DNA of 64,000 nucleotides from Prorocentrum cordatum (lineage: Eukaryota > Sar > Dinophyceae > Prorocentrales > Prorocentraceae): assembly GCA_963575745.1 (NCBI GenBank), contig CAUYUJ010018889.1, positions 1-64,000 of the forward strand, written 5' to 3'. A program made the translations under genes and the position numbers. Of the stretch, positions 30,613 to 39,672 are shown in pieces. The notes under the pieces were generated by a model. That model was given only the letters and a program-made list of their open reading frames with translations. It made no database searches and was not told the origin of the DNA. Position 1 is the stretch's first letter. Every line of letters starts with the position of its first letter.

Positions 30613-32795
30613 TTGGTTCCATTCGACTTCGGAGGGGGGGTGCCTGTGCCGTCTGAGGCGCGCACCTGCGCCAGTCTGAGCGCACGCGCCATGACTTCAT
30701 ATTCCCGTCTCCAGTCCGCGCCCATGCATGGGGGGAGCTCAGGCCCAGCTCGTGGCATGTCTCCTCGCCCCAGGGGGTCGTTGCAAGTACTAGGCGCCGT
30801 GCCCGGCGGCGGTCTCCTGCTCTGGACTGTCGCCGCATCCGCGGGGACCCGTGGAAGTGCGTCCTCGCTGCACGCCGCGCCCCCCGCGTCCGTAGTGCTG
30901 GCAGCCGGGGCCGTACCCCGAGCCTCCTCTGTGCTGTCGAGAGTCGCGGCTCCACACCTTCCAGTCGAGCGCAGCTCCGCGTTGGCGTTTGCTTCATCCT
31001 GAGAGATCCGTGGGCTCCCAGGGGTGTTCACGCCGATGTGTCTCTCGGGAGGTTCCACGGGGTCAGAGCTATCTCGTCCCACAGTTTCAGCACCGTTGCA
31101 GGCTGTGGAGGGGACTTCGCCTACGCCCGGGCTCGGCGTGGCGGCGCAGACCAGGGCGCGTGACCGTGCTGGCCCCTCTCTGGGTGTCGCGGGGTTCGCA
31201 GAGGTCGCCCGGGGTGGGAGTTGGACGGTGCTACCAGCCCGGGTAGCGGCATCGCCCGTTACTCCTTCGCCTGCCGGTCTGGCCACGGAGGGTGGTGCCG
31301 TCCTTTGCTCGTGTGGTGCCATCTGCCGCCGAGGTTGCACTCCCTGCGCGGTGAGTGCCGGGTTGTCGTTGGCCCCTCCGCTGGGGTTTGCGCAAGCCTG
31401 TGGTGTCACCGAAGTGGGGAGCCCGGGGCTTGCAGGTGCGGCTGGCGGTCTAGGGCCTGTCGCAGTAGGTGTTCTGGCATCACCTGCTTGCATACCTGCC
31501 ACGTCCATCTCATTGTTCGCCCGACTGCGGCTTCTGCGTTGGCTCATACCTGGGTTGTCCATGGGTCTGTCCCCCGCTCCAGCGGTTCTGGGGGTCTGTG
31601 AGGTGCCTCTCCGTCCCCGGGTGACTCTTCCGGGGTCATGGCGCTGCCGCTCCTCCCAGTGTAAGTTAGACAGCCTGTTGATCAGGGCGTCCAAGGCATT
31701 CGAGACGCTTTCCGGGATTGGGAGCGCAGTGGTGGCGTCAACGTCTGCACCTCTGGATCCAGGGACCTCGAGCCAGGGCTGGTGGGCTGAGTAGGTGCCA
31801 TCAGGCTCAGGCGCGAGCAACTGGGTGAAAGGGAGTTGCCTCGTGACTTCTTCTCGGATCCCAAGCTCTCGCATGAGCTGCCAAACGTGGTCTCGGTCCA
31901 GGCTCCCCGGATTGGCTAGCTGCAGGATCCAGATGGCGGCGAACATGTCCCAGTTGTACCTCTGCATGGGCCGGCCCTCGAGTTGTCTGCGGATTCCGAG
32001 GGCGATCCGGCGTTGGACGCCGCGCGCCATGTCGTACACAGCTTGCTCCGGGACCACGGCGGCATATCTACCCAGCATACCCCGCGCAATGCGGACCGCA
32101 TCTTCGTCGGCTCTTACCAGTTCGGCCAGGGGCGGCCTGCGCGCACGCACTAGTACCTCGGCGAGCTCCGGAAAGTGAGTGGGTCTGGCGGGCCCAGGGA
32201 GTGGGTTGAGCGAAGCCGAAGTACGTCTAGGGAGTGGCTGCTGGGAGGGAGCATGGACCCTCAGCCCCACTGAAGCGGGAGTTGGTGTGGCTGCAGGGGC
32301 AGAGTCCAGGCGTGCAACGTGGATGGGGCCCGCGGCAAACTGAAGTTTGAGTCTCGCTTGTGGTCTGTCGGCCCCCCTCGTGGCTGCCCTAATGTCCGCG
32401 TCCGCAGGGAGGAGCACCGTCACCCAGGTGGGGACCGAAGTGAACAGGAAACCTGCCTCACCGCTCGTGGTGACCTCGACGGCCCCGCCGGCTGCTATCG
32501 CGGCGAGTAAGTACTCTCCGGGCTGTAGGACGGTTTCGTAGTCCCGTAGGCCACTTCCCTGCGACATGCTAGGTACCGTATTGGGCGCGCTCCTGCTCAT
32601 CGCCCTAGCGTTCTCTCGGAGCCAGTCCCCCGTGATGATAGGTGGGGCAGCTCTGGTATTGGCTGGGTGCGAGGCACCGCCCGGGCCATCCGGGAGTGGC
32701 CAGAGTCGAGTTAGTAGCTGGGCGTTCGCCGAGCCAACCGATGCAGAAAAGAGCCGAAGCGTGCTGTGTCCAGGGAGCCAGGCGTCAGGGCGCAT
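30600..32795 (-). CDS. Giant element ORF h: large unknown protein, disordered C-terminal half
   Basis: 731 residues. The N-terminal 380 residues look folded, with beta-rich YETVLQPGEYLLAAIAAGGA and FLFTSVPTWVTVLLPADADI, then a helical part with ELAEVLVRARRPPLAELVRADEDAVRIARGM and WDMFAAIWILQLANPGSL. From about 410 it is Pro/Ala/Arg/Thr-rich and probably disordered. No family recognised. It is in frame with ORF g across a single TAA. Its TGA stop overlaps ORF i by 13 nt. Confidence 0.45.
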   Translation of the reverse strand: MRPDAWLPGHSTLRLFSASVGSANAQLLTRLWPLPDGPGGASHPANTRAAPPIITGDWLRENARAMSRSAPNTVPSMSQGSGLRDYETVLQPGEYLLAAIAAGGAVEVTTSGEAGFLFTSVPTWVTVLLPADADIRAATRGADRPQARLKLQFAAGPIHVARLDSAPAATPTPASVGLRVHAPSQQPLPRRTSASLNPLPGPARPTHFPELAEVLVRARRPPLAELVRADEDAVRIARGMLGRYAAVVPEQAVYDMARGVQRRIALGIRRQLEGRPMQRYNWDMFAAIWILQLANPGSLDRDHVWQLMRELGIREEVTRQLPFTQLLAPEPDGTYSAHQPWLEVPGSRGADVDATTALPIPESVSNALDALINRLSNLHWEERQRHDPGRVTRGRRGTSQTPRTAGAGDRPMDNPGMSQRRSRSRANNEMDVAGMQAGDARTPTATGPRPPAAPASPGLPTSVTPQACANPSGGANDNPALTAQGVQPRRQMAPHEQRTAPPSVARPAGEGVTGDAATRAGSTVQLPPRATSANPATPREGPARSRALVCAATPSPGVGEVPSTACNGAETVGRDSSDPVEPPERHIGVNTPGSPRISQDEANANAELRSTGRCGAATLDSTEEARGTAPAASTTDAGGAACSEDALPRVPADAATVQSRRPPPGTAPSTCNDPLGRGDMPRAGPELPPCMGADWRREYEVMARALRLAQVRASDGTGTPPPKSNGTKCSV

Positions 32796-32810
32796 GTTGC
32801 GCGGGCGAAT

Positions 32811-33785
32811 TTATCCAAGCTGCGTCCCGTGTCTGTCGAGAGTGGTGATCTCGAGGACTTGGGGCTGAATGGCGCGTCTGGGGGCTTGTCGTACAGAGAT
32901 GCTGGCCAGCGCGTCCACATGCTCTTGCAGTTCCCTGGATGTCGCAGCCGCTCTGTGCATGGGGTCCCTGCTAGGTGTGGCAGGGAAGATCCTGACAGTC
33001 TGGGCTCCGATCACTATACAACTGGTGCCCACGAAGGCTGCTGCCATGGCGTCGGCCGCAGCTAAGCGCATGCGAACTTGCGTCATGTATCTGTAGTCAG
33101 AGACATCTGGGAACCAGGCGTACACGGTGGAAACCTGTTCGACCGTGCCAGGACCAGTCGTGGCCCCTACGGCTTGCAAGACGTCCTCAGGCCGTGTTTG
33201 TCCCATGTCCGCGAGATTCCATCTTAAGTGGAAGCCGTCCTCGGGGTCAGAGAGGCGCACAAATGAGGGTCCTCCATCCCAGGGTCCTTCCAGGAGGATG
33301 CGGCGCGGCCCTAGTGCCATGGAGGAGGAGGCGTCCCCAAAGACCCGCGGAAGCTCGTCCCGGAGGTGCCTCAAGACGGGGGCGGCAATCCTTTCTGGAG
33401 TGGAGATCAGGAGAAGCCCCGTCCCGCAAATTCCGACTCTGTGTCCCATAGCTCCAGCTGTTGCGGAGGCGACAGAGTGGGCTATGCAGATCGCCCTGGG
33501 GGGAACTGGGATGTGCACAGAGTCACTTGTCTCGTGTGTTCTCCAGACGCACGCCGTCTGGTAGGCCAGCATGGTGGTTTGAGCTGCCGCCTGCAGGTTA
33601 TCCAGGGGGCACGTATGCCGTCTCCACAGCTCGTGGGTCTCGCTGCTCTGCAGCGGAGAACGTGGTGGAAGAGCATCTCGAGTCCCTGGCATCTCAGGAG
33701 CTCGTCCCGGGGGAGTTGCACTCTCGTGGTGACCCAGTCGGCTGCGATCATCCCGTTGTGGGATCGCTCTAGTTCGCCCCTCCAC
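32811..33785 (-). CDS. Giant element ORF g: unknown globular protein
   Basis: The convincing part starts near LDNLQAAAQTTMLAYQTACVW (about 33,600) and contains CIAHSVASATAGAMG, VLRHLRDELPRVFG, PRRILLEGPWDGGPSF, ADAMAAAFVGTSCIVIG and a C-terminal LEITTLDRH. It looks like an alpha/beta domain but I do not recognise it. It ends with TAA at 32,811-32,813; the next ATG (32,795) is in the same frame five codons on, so ORFs g and h may be one product interrupted by one stop. Confidence 0.45.
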   Translation of the reverse strand: MEGRTRAIPQRDDRSRLGHHESATPPGRAPEMPGTRDALPPRSPLQSSETHELWRRHTCPLDNLQAAAQTTMLAYQTACVWRTHETSDSVHIPVPPRAICIAHSVASATAGAMGHRVGICGTGLLLISTPERIAAPVLRHLRDELPRVFGDASSSMALGPRRILLEGPWDGGPSFVRLSDPEDGFHLRWNLADMGQTRPEDVLQAVGATTGPGTVEQVSTVYAWFPDVSDYRYMTQVRMRLAAADAMAAAFVGTSCIVIGAQTVRIFPATPSRDPMHRAAATSRELQEHVDALASISVRQAPRRAIQPQVLEITTLDRHGTQLG

Positions 33786-35401
33786 CTCATGATCTGCGCA
33801 ACGACGCCGTCGTTGCCGCTCTCAGGGGTCAGGATGTGTAGCGCATCAAAGGTGTCCCCATTCCTCCCACCCCAGTGCACAACTATTGACGGGGGTAGGA
33901 TCGTGCGCAGTGCCCTGCCCTCTAGGTCGAATTGAGCGGCGAAGAGTTGTTGCATTGGTGGGCTGGGCTTGCCTGTTCGGTAGGGGTGTCCAATCGGCAC
34001 GAGATGGGTAATTTTGCTGGCGGCTGGGTATCCCCACTGCGCGTTTGCCAAGGCTGCGAGCTCGACCGGATCCGGTCCTCCAGGGGACGGCACTCCCTCG
34101 GTGGCCAGGGCGACGAGACAGCATGGGCTACCCGCGGCGGTGGCTGCCGTCAGGGCGGCATCCATGCGTTGAGCAAGGGCATCTACCACAAAGATTGTTG
34201 GGGCGGCGCTCCCCTGAGGCTGGTTCCTGCGCTCCGTGACTACTGCTTTGATCTGCTCCCAGGCATCTGGGCCTGCGAGGGCAAAGGTGACTCCCGTCTC
34301 ATCCGCTACACGTTCGCCGAGATAGGTGCTTCTGGAAATTACCAGATCGGCTGCGATGTCTCGGACGGCCGCGGTGAGCAGCCCTACCGGGAACCGCCCA
34401 GGTCCCCTCCTCATGGGTTCATCCTCTGGGGGGTTCCGTCCCAGTAGCAGTGCCCATCTTCCGAAAGTGATTCGCGGGGCTTGCCGTATCCTATCTGCCC
34501 TGTTGGTGGGACCGAGGGGTCGCTGCGGAGGCGAGGTCCCAAGTCCCTGCGTGCTGTTGTGGGTGTCGTCGGAGTCCATGCCGCTTCCACCGTTTCCACC
34601 GTCAGGTGGGGTCCCATCCACCTCCATCGGGGCATGACGTGCCTCCTGCGCGGTTCTCCTCTCGGTAACGTGCGCATGGATTCTGCGCATGTCTGAAAGT
34701 GTGACGTATGTGTGGGGACGTCGGATGGAGAGTGTTTGTGCTCTGAGGCAGTCCAGATCTGGGGCCAGGTGACTGAAGGCATCGGCTAACTCTTGCAGGC
34801 TCAGGAAGGGCTGCAGTGGGAGAAGGGTCCCGTCGCGGAGCTGTAGGAGGTCTGGTGGTACCGCAATGTCCGCGGCGTCGGCATCTCGTGGTCGTTCTGG
34901 AATCCTTACGGAGACGCTACCCCTATCATTGGAACGGCATATGGGACAGTTCACTGGGAAGCATCTTCCGTGGGACAGGGCCTGCGCTGGCTGGCTAACC
35001 CTCCACTGTCTCAGGCATTCGGCGTGGTACAGGTGGCCGCATGGCACCAGGGCTTCCGCGAAACCTAAGATGTCTTCGCTGCAGATCATGCATCGAGGGG
35101 CCCCTACCTCCCGGTCCCAGGGAGGAACTTCCACGGCGTCCATGCTTTCCGGAGGGAGCCTGACACTGTCTCCAGGAGGGTGGCTGAGTTGGGATAAGCC
35201 ATCCCCCAGGCTCTCGATGAGGGCTCTGGCGGACACGCTGGCGTCGAGGTGCGTCAGACTAGCTCCTTCACTGAGATGGGATATGAGGGCCTGGATTTGT
35301 GAGTTGCTGAGGTCGGAGTATGGAGCTAGATCGGCATCCGGGAAGTCCCTTCGAAGGCAGGCCACGAGGTCTTCCGGCGTGTGCATCTCATTCCTGGTCA
35401 T
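33482..35401 (-). CDS. Giant element ORF f: RING-H2 finger protein
   Basis: 639 residues starting ATG at 35,401. Residues 104-155 form a RING-H2 finger: C104-x2-C107 (CMIC), C121-x-H123 (CGH), H126-x2-C129 (HAEC), C152-x2-C155 (CPIC). RING-H2 proteins usually bind an E2 and act as ubiquitin ligases; that role here is family inference. The middle contains VDALAQRMDAALTAATAAG and CCLVALATEG, resembling an alpha/beta fold. The final 100 residues overlap ORF g in another frame, and the real path probably moves to g near 33,620-33,680, since the f tail is low in protein-like character there. RING domains are not a standard part of LINE elements. Confidence 0.6.
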   Translation of the reverse strand: MTRNEMHTPEDLVACLRRDFPDADLAPYSDLSNSQIQALISHLSEGASLTHLDASVSARALIESLGDGLSQLSHPPGDSVRLPPESMDAVEVPPWDREVGAPRCMICSEDILGFAEALVPCGHLYHAECLRQWRVSQPAQALSHGRCFPVNCPICRSNDRGSVSVRIPERPRDADAADIAVPPDLLQLRDGTLLPLQPFLSLQELADAFSHLAPDLDCLRAQTLSIRRPHTYVTLSDMRRIHAHVTERRTAQEARHAPMEVDGTPPDGGNGGSGMDSDDTHNSTQGLGTSPPQRPLGPTNRADRIRQAPRITFGRWALLLGRNPPEDEPMRRGPGRFPVGLLTAAVRDIAADLVISRSTYLGERVADETGVTFALAGPDAWEQIKAVVTERRNQPQGSAAPTIFVVDALAQRMDAALTAATAAGSPCCLVALATEGVPSPGGPDPVELAALANAQWGYPAASKITHLVPIGHPYRTGKPSPPMQQLFAAQFDLEGRALRTILPPSIVVHWGGRNGDTFDALHILTPESGNDGVVAQIMRWRGELERSHNGMIAADWVTTRVQLPRDELLRCQGLEMLFHHVLRCRAARPTSCGDGIRAPWITCRRQLKPPCWPTRRRASGEHTRQVTLCTSQFPPGRSA

Positions 35402-36389
35402 CCAGCGGTAGAGAACGTCGTAGGGTCGAGAGTCCAGGGCCCGCAGTCAGCACTGGCTTGAGGAGGGGGGAGTAGTGTGGGGCCAGGCAGAGCCACAGGG
35501 CTCTGGAGATCCAGGGGCCCGGTTGTCGATCTACCCCGTGTTCCAGGAGCGTGCTTTGCGCGAGGCACTGTGCCTGGTCTCCGTTGACAGAGGTCCTTTC
35601 TCCGGGGGCCGGCATGGTCCCTCTGCCTGCCTCCTCTTCATCCCGCTGCCTGGCGTCGAGAGTGCGTATGAGTCTGTCCAGGAGCCCTTCTCCGGCACTG
35701 CCCGCCGGTAACCTGCCCTGGGGAGTAGCGAAGCTTGCCCGGTTGAGCATCTGTCTTATATCCGCGTGCCATGGCGTGGTTGTGCTTGCGGCTTCCACAG
35801 TTTCGGTTTCTACTCCAGGGCGCGGTCTGCCTTCGCTCGCGGGCCCGCTGTTCCTTGGGTTTGACCTCGGTCCGGTACTGGCCATTTGCGCACGAACCCT
35901 CGCTCCAGCCTCCACCGCTTGCCGATCCCCTGACAGGATGGCGGTCTGAAGGAAGCCGCTTGCATCCAGGTGCAGCATCATCCGCTCCTGGAGCTGGGGT
36001 GCGATGTAGCCGCCTACCTCGGGGGCCTCGAGTGAGGCACCAGCTGCCCTGGACGCCATATCTGCTTCGGATGCGAGCGCTATCTGGGCATCTCTGTAGG
36101 AGCTGACGCCTCGTGCTCTCCACCAGGCTGCTGCATGTTTAATAATGGTGGTGCTGAGGTTGCTGCTCCTGAAGGCCAGCTCGAGGACGTTTCGACCTCT
36201 GTTGGTGGCTGCACCCCAAATAAAGGGGACCAGGATGCTGCTCCAACGCATGCCAGGGGTGACGGAGTTGCTTGCGACCCTCGCCCTGATTCTCCCCACC
36301 TCATCAATGAAAGCGTCTCGCTGCGAACGCTCCGCTTGGGAAAGCCCCTCCTCCAGGACTGGGGGGGGGTATTTGGGGAGGCCTGGCAC
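35388..36389 (-). CDS. Giant element ORF e: unknown, mostly helical
   Basis: 333 residues. The N-terminal part looks helical and basic (QRDAFIDEVGRIRARVAS, ELAFRSSNLSTTIIKHAAAWWRARG) and the rest is rich in Ala/Arg/Gln. The C-terminus has LLDRLIRTLDARQRDEEEAG and LWLCLAPHYSPLLKPVL. No family recognised. Its stop overlaps the ATG of ORF f by 14 nt in a different frame, so this junction could be a genuine gene boundary with coupled translation. The upstream limit is set by the C9 tract shared with ORF d. Confidence 0.45.
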   Translation of the reverse strand: MPGLPKYPPPVLEEGLSQAERSQRDAFIDEVGRIRARVASNSVTPGMRWSSILVPFIWGAATNRGRNVLELAFRSSNLSTTIIKHAAAWWRARGVSSYRDAQIALASEADMASRAAGASLEAPEVGGYIAPQLQERMMLHLDASGFLQTAILSGDRQAVEAGARVRAQMASTGPRSNPRNSGPASEGRPRPGVETETVEAASTTTPWHADIRQMLNRASFATPQGRLPAGSAGEGLLDRLIRTLDARQRDEEEAGRGTMPAPGERTSVNGDQAQCLAQSTLLEHGVDRQPGPWISRALWLCLAPHYSPLLKPVLTAGPGLSTLRRSLPLDDQE

Positions 36390-36690
36390 ACACCCCTTCT
36401 AAGCCCGCGTGGCTGCCCCTGCCGTTGCGGGGGTTGTCCACGTCCATGGGGGCGCGCCCTTCACTAGGACGCCCAGAACGCTCTTGGTCCTGACCCCTGC
36501 TGTCTGCATCCAGTCGTCTGATGACGGCGTCCGTGACGAGGCTTCCCAGGGGGGTACCCTGCCCCATTTGGGGATGTATTGGGCGCCAGTCAGTGCGTGC
36601 GGCTGCTTGTAACGCCCTTCTCATTACTTCTGCAGTTTGAGAGTGGGGGCTGCCTCTGTTGTGCCACCAGCGTCTACTAAGATCGGTGTG
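36304..36690 (-). CDS. Giant element ORF d: short segment between two frame breaks
   Basis: Protein-like sequence (SRRWWHNRGSPHSQTAEVM, then LVTDAVIRRLDADSRGQ). It joins upstream to ORF c if one copy of the 10-bp direct repeat GTCGCTTATA (36,703-36,722) is disregarded. Downstream the frame changes at a run of nine G (36,361-36,369) into ORF e. It is probably an internal piece of one protein, not a gene of its own. Contains PMDVDNP, a motif also seen as PMEVDG in ORF f. Confidence 0.4.
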   Translation of the reverse strand, partial: HTDLSRRWWHNRGSPHSQTAEVMRRALQAAARTDWRPIHPQMGQGTPLGSLVTDAVIRRLDADSRGQDQERSGRPSEGRAPMDVDNPRNGRGSHAGLEGVCARPPQIPPPSPGGGAFPSGAFAARRFH

Positions 36691-36691
36691 A

Positions 36692-37841
36692 TCACGCGCG
36701 TCGCTTATAGTCGCTTATAGCGCGGTCAAGGTGATCCCCGCCGATGGTGTACCTTAGCCAGCAGAGGTCGTCCGGGTGCACCAGGGTGTTCGGTCCTATG
36801 GGAACGGATGTAGTTGTTCTGCTGGGTAGTGGGGGCCTCCGGTATGTTGGTGGGTGTGCCGCCGTAGTAGAGAGAAGGAGGGAACCACCCATCGAGCCGT
36901 CCATGGGGGTAGGTCCCAATGATGTGCCGAATTTCCTGGCAGACATTTAAGGCACAGGAGCCTGGTGCTGAGCAAAGTAGGGCCAGCGAGATCGACGCTG
37001 TGCGGAGATGCCAATCGCTCCCGACCTCTTCGAAGCCTCCTGAGTCTTCGCATGACCAGATTTCAGGTAGGCCTGCAGCGTGGGCCACCATATGCCTCCA
37101 GGCTCCCAGGAGTTCACCCACGAGCCACGTTGGGGTGAAGTCGGAGGGGCCAGGCGGGGTGGGGGAGTACAGGTGCTCAGCGATTGGGGCGCATCGCATG
37201 CCCGCTTTCACAAGCTGAATCAGCAGAGCCCCGCCCAGGAGGTCGAGGGCGTGCCTGTTGGGTGGCTGGCCAAGGTCTGATCCTGGGTGACTCTGAGGTG
37301 AGGCGTCTGTTCGCGGCTCCTCTGGATGGTAACTCCAGGGGTTGACCAGCCTGTGGCAAGTGATACAGGTTTGTCCTGTGGGATCTCGGAGCATCCAGGT
37401 GCCACAGAAATTACATCTCTCTCCTGGGCAGACAAAGTCCCGCAGCCGCAGTCTGTGAGCTGTGGTGGACCATGGCCACGCGTCGTCGCTGCTGTCGCTG
37501 CCTTGGATGGGGACTCCAGGGACGCCCGCGGAGCTGGCGGGTATCCCCGAGAGGGCGGCCTCTACCCATGGGACTGGGCCTCTACCTGCTTGTCGTCTCG
37601 AGTGCACATCACTTCCCGTTCGCTCGAAGTTCCCTCTCGTGATGGCCCACTGCCTGACGCCCCCATGGTCCGGAAAGTGGACTATGTTTTGTCTGCGCTC
37701 GTGAATCAGGACTCGATGAGCATCGCCCATGACCTCGTCATCCATGGGGCCCTGCGTTCCGTCTGCTCGGTCGGGGCCACTGATGTGCAGGGGGGCAGCG
37801 TCCTCAGGGGATCTGGTGGGCATGAGCATCCTATCTGTCAA
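36692..37841 (-). CDS. Giant element ORF c: zinc-ribbon-like protein
   Basis: Overlaps the end of ORF b by 11 nt. About residues 138-162 hold C-x4-C-x2-C then C-x2-C (FVCPGERCNFCG, TCITCH), a zinc-ribbon-like arrangement, followed by NPWSYHPEEPR. Downstream are aliphatic helical segments (DLLGGALLIQLVKAGM, WLVGELLGAWRHMVAHAAG, ISLALLCSAP). The frame ends at 36,726 as written, but a second frame (36,946-36,692) carries more protein-like sequence (PDDLCWLRYTIGGDHLDRAISD), so a frameshift lies between about 36,950 and 36,780. No function can be assigned. Confidence 0.45.
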
Positions 37842-39672
37842 ATCCGCTCGGGAGCTCCATTCCTATGTCGCAGTAGTGTGCAGCTGCGGCCATGGCAACA
37901 TACTCGAGCTGTCTCTCAGTCACTGCGGGGTTGGCTGCATCCAGTCTTTCCCTTCTTATACTGGGATCATGAGTAATGCTCGCAAAGCGGAAGGCGAGGA
38001 CCTGTACTGGGTCCGGTTGAACGCCTCCCAGACGCCCCTCATAGTCTCCTCCAGCGATGGACCACATTAGCCAGGTGTGGTCCAGGATGGCGAGAATTGG
38101 GGCTGAAGTGGCGACCTCAGAGCAACGTCCAGGGAGAGCTGGTTCTACAGGAGCCGCGCGCATGGGGCTGTCGGCTCGTATGCCTGGGTGGCCTGGGCGG
38201 TGCCCCCTCCACGCGTGGTGCATGAGGAGCTCCAGGTTGCTGGTCTCACGGGATGTTCTCGGCGCTCCGCGGTTGGGGACCTCGCGCCATGGACCCTCGG
38301 TGCGCACAAGGTGCCGGCGTAGGGCCCACATGGTGCCCCCCCTGCCAGAGATCCTGGCGTCCGCAACGCGCGGGCCACAGATGGGTCCGTCCGCCTCCCG
38401 GCTGGCCGCCCAGTCAGCATTCGCGTGCCCAGTGGCGTCCAGCCACCGCGCGTGGAGGTCCGCAGCGCTTTGCCCTCTGCTCCTCAGTGTTTGGCTGGGG
38501 TCGTCAAGGTCTGAGGGGGTGGGCGGGTTCTCCATTCGCAGCTCATCCTCCAGGGCGAGATCTGGGGATGGGTAGGAAAGGGGGTCCGTGAGGACGGGGC
38601 CCCCGTGCGCCGTGTGTCTGACCTCGAGGGGCGAGCCGCTGTCCGTCCAAAGGAGGCGCCCCCGCTCTCTGCCCTGTGACGAGTAGTCAGGTCCACGACG
38701 GCATCCACCGAGCGCAGCGTTAAGAAACTCGAGCCCAGGGGGCGGGTCAGGAGGGGAAAAGTCGGGGGAAGAGCTGGTGGACGAGGGAGGAAAGGCACGA
38801 GGAGATCCAGCCGCCGGGATCGGAGACCTTGCCCGATCGATCCGATCGACATGAGGAGCGGCCCCGACCGCGGGATCGGAAGCAACCCTGGGGGTGCTGG
38901 GCGAACGAGGAGGCCCGTCAGGCCTTCCAACTGCCGATCCCATAGCGAGACAGAGGCGATCGATCACCCCTGTGGAGGAGGGCGTCTCCCTGCGATCACT
39001 GGAGCCGGGGACCCCCGACTCTCGCTCCCCTCCCTCTGGCGCGAGGCCAGGCCCGTGGCCTGCTCCTGGGAGGCAACGGGAGGTCGCGGTATCAGCGTGT
39101 ATACTGACGACGCTCTCCCGTCCCGCCTCTGCGGGGGCTGGGTCACAGGTCATGTCTTCCCTCTGCCAACGATCCCTGGGTTGAACGCCGTGCGCCTCTC
39201 TCTGCGCGCCGTCGTCCGGTCCAGGGTAGCGACGGAAGGTCGCACGTTCTGTGTGCATCGCGGGGGGGAGAGCCTCGCCCCCTCCACCAGTGTCGCGCCT
39301 AGCGCTCTCGTCTCCAGTGGGTCGACTGGAGGCGGCAGCGCTAGGGTGCACGCAGCCACCGCGCCCCCGTCCAACCCCCGTGGGGGTAGGGTCTCTGGTC
39401 CTTACTCCCACATCCGACTGGTCCCTGGGTCGAACGCCTTGGGCCTCATCCAGCCTTCCGCCATCCGATCCAGGGTAGCGACGGAAGGTCGCACGATTTG
39501 CGTATATATCAGGGATGTCTGCATCACCCCCTTCTCCAGCATTATGCCTGTCACTCTCGGGTCCGTGGAAGCGGTCGAATGCTGCATCGGCGTCGGGATG
39601 CGCTTCACGGGTGGAAGGCATGGCTCCACCGCTTAGCTCGCCAGCGGGGACGGCCTCACCCAGCGCGGGCAC
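37831..39672 (-). CDS. Giant element ORF b: third repeat block plus conserved-looking C-terminus
   Basis: 613 residues overlapping ORF a by 17 nt. The N-terminal half continues the ORF a style, with two more ATFRRYPG motifs followed by VRPRDQ or VQPRDR. The C-terminal 250 residues look like folded protein, Trp- and His-containing (LHARWLDATGHANADW, MWALRRHLVRTEGPW, LMHHAWRGHRPGH, DHTWLMWSIAGGDYEGRL). I recognise no family. The overlap and the C11 tract at the junction make it likely that a and b are one protein split by an indel, by slippage on the tract or by assembly error. Confidence 0.5.
   Translation of the reverse strand: MPALGEAVPAGELSGGAMPSTREAHPDADAAFDRFHGPESDRHNAGEGGDADIPDIYANRATFRRYPGSDGGRLDEAQGVRPRDQSDVGVRTRDPTPTGVGRGRGGCVHPSAAASSRPTGDESARRDTGGGGEALPPAMHTERATFRRYPGPDDGAQREAHGVQPRDRWQREDMTCDPAPAEAGRESVVSIHADTATSRCLPGAGHGPGLAPEGGERESGVPGSSDRRETPSSTGVIDRLCLAMGSAVGRPDGPPRSPSTPRVASDPAVGAAPHVDRIDRARSPIPAAGSPRAFPPSSTSSSPDFSPPDPPPGLEFLNAALGGCRRGPDYSSQGRERGRLLWTDSGSPLEVRHTAHGGPVLTDPLSYPSPDLALEDELRMENPPTPSDLDDPSQTLRSRGQSAADLHARWLDATGHANADWAASREADGPICGPRVADARISGRGGTMWALRRHLVRTEGPWREVPNRGAPRTSRETSNLELLMHHAWRGHRPGHPGIRADSPMRAAPVEPALPGRCSEVATSAPILAILDHTWLMWSIAGGDYEGRLGGVQPDPVQVLAFRFASITHDPSIRRERLDAANPAVTERQLEYVAMAAAAHYCDIGMELPSGFDR
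39229..39243 (-). other. GGAAG-loop hairpin, stem GCGAC/GTCGC
   Basis: GCGAC GGAAG GTCGC after TCCAGGGTA; translated on the minus strand as ATFRRYPG. Confidence 0.9.
39478..39492 (-). other. GGAAG-loop hairpin, stem GCGAC/GTCGC
   Basis: GCGAC GGAAG GTCGC after TCCAGGGTA; ATFRRYPG in translation. Confidence 0.9.
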
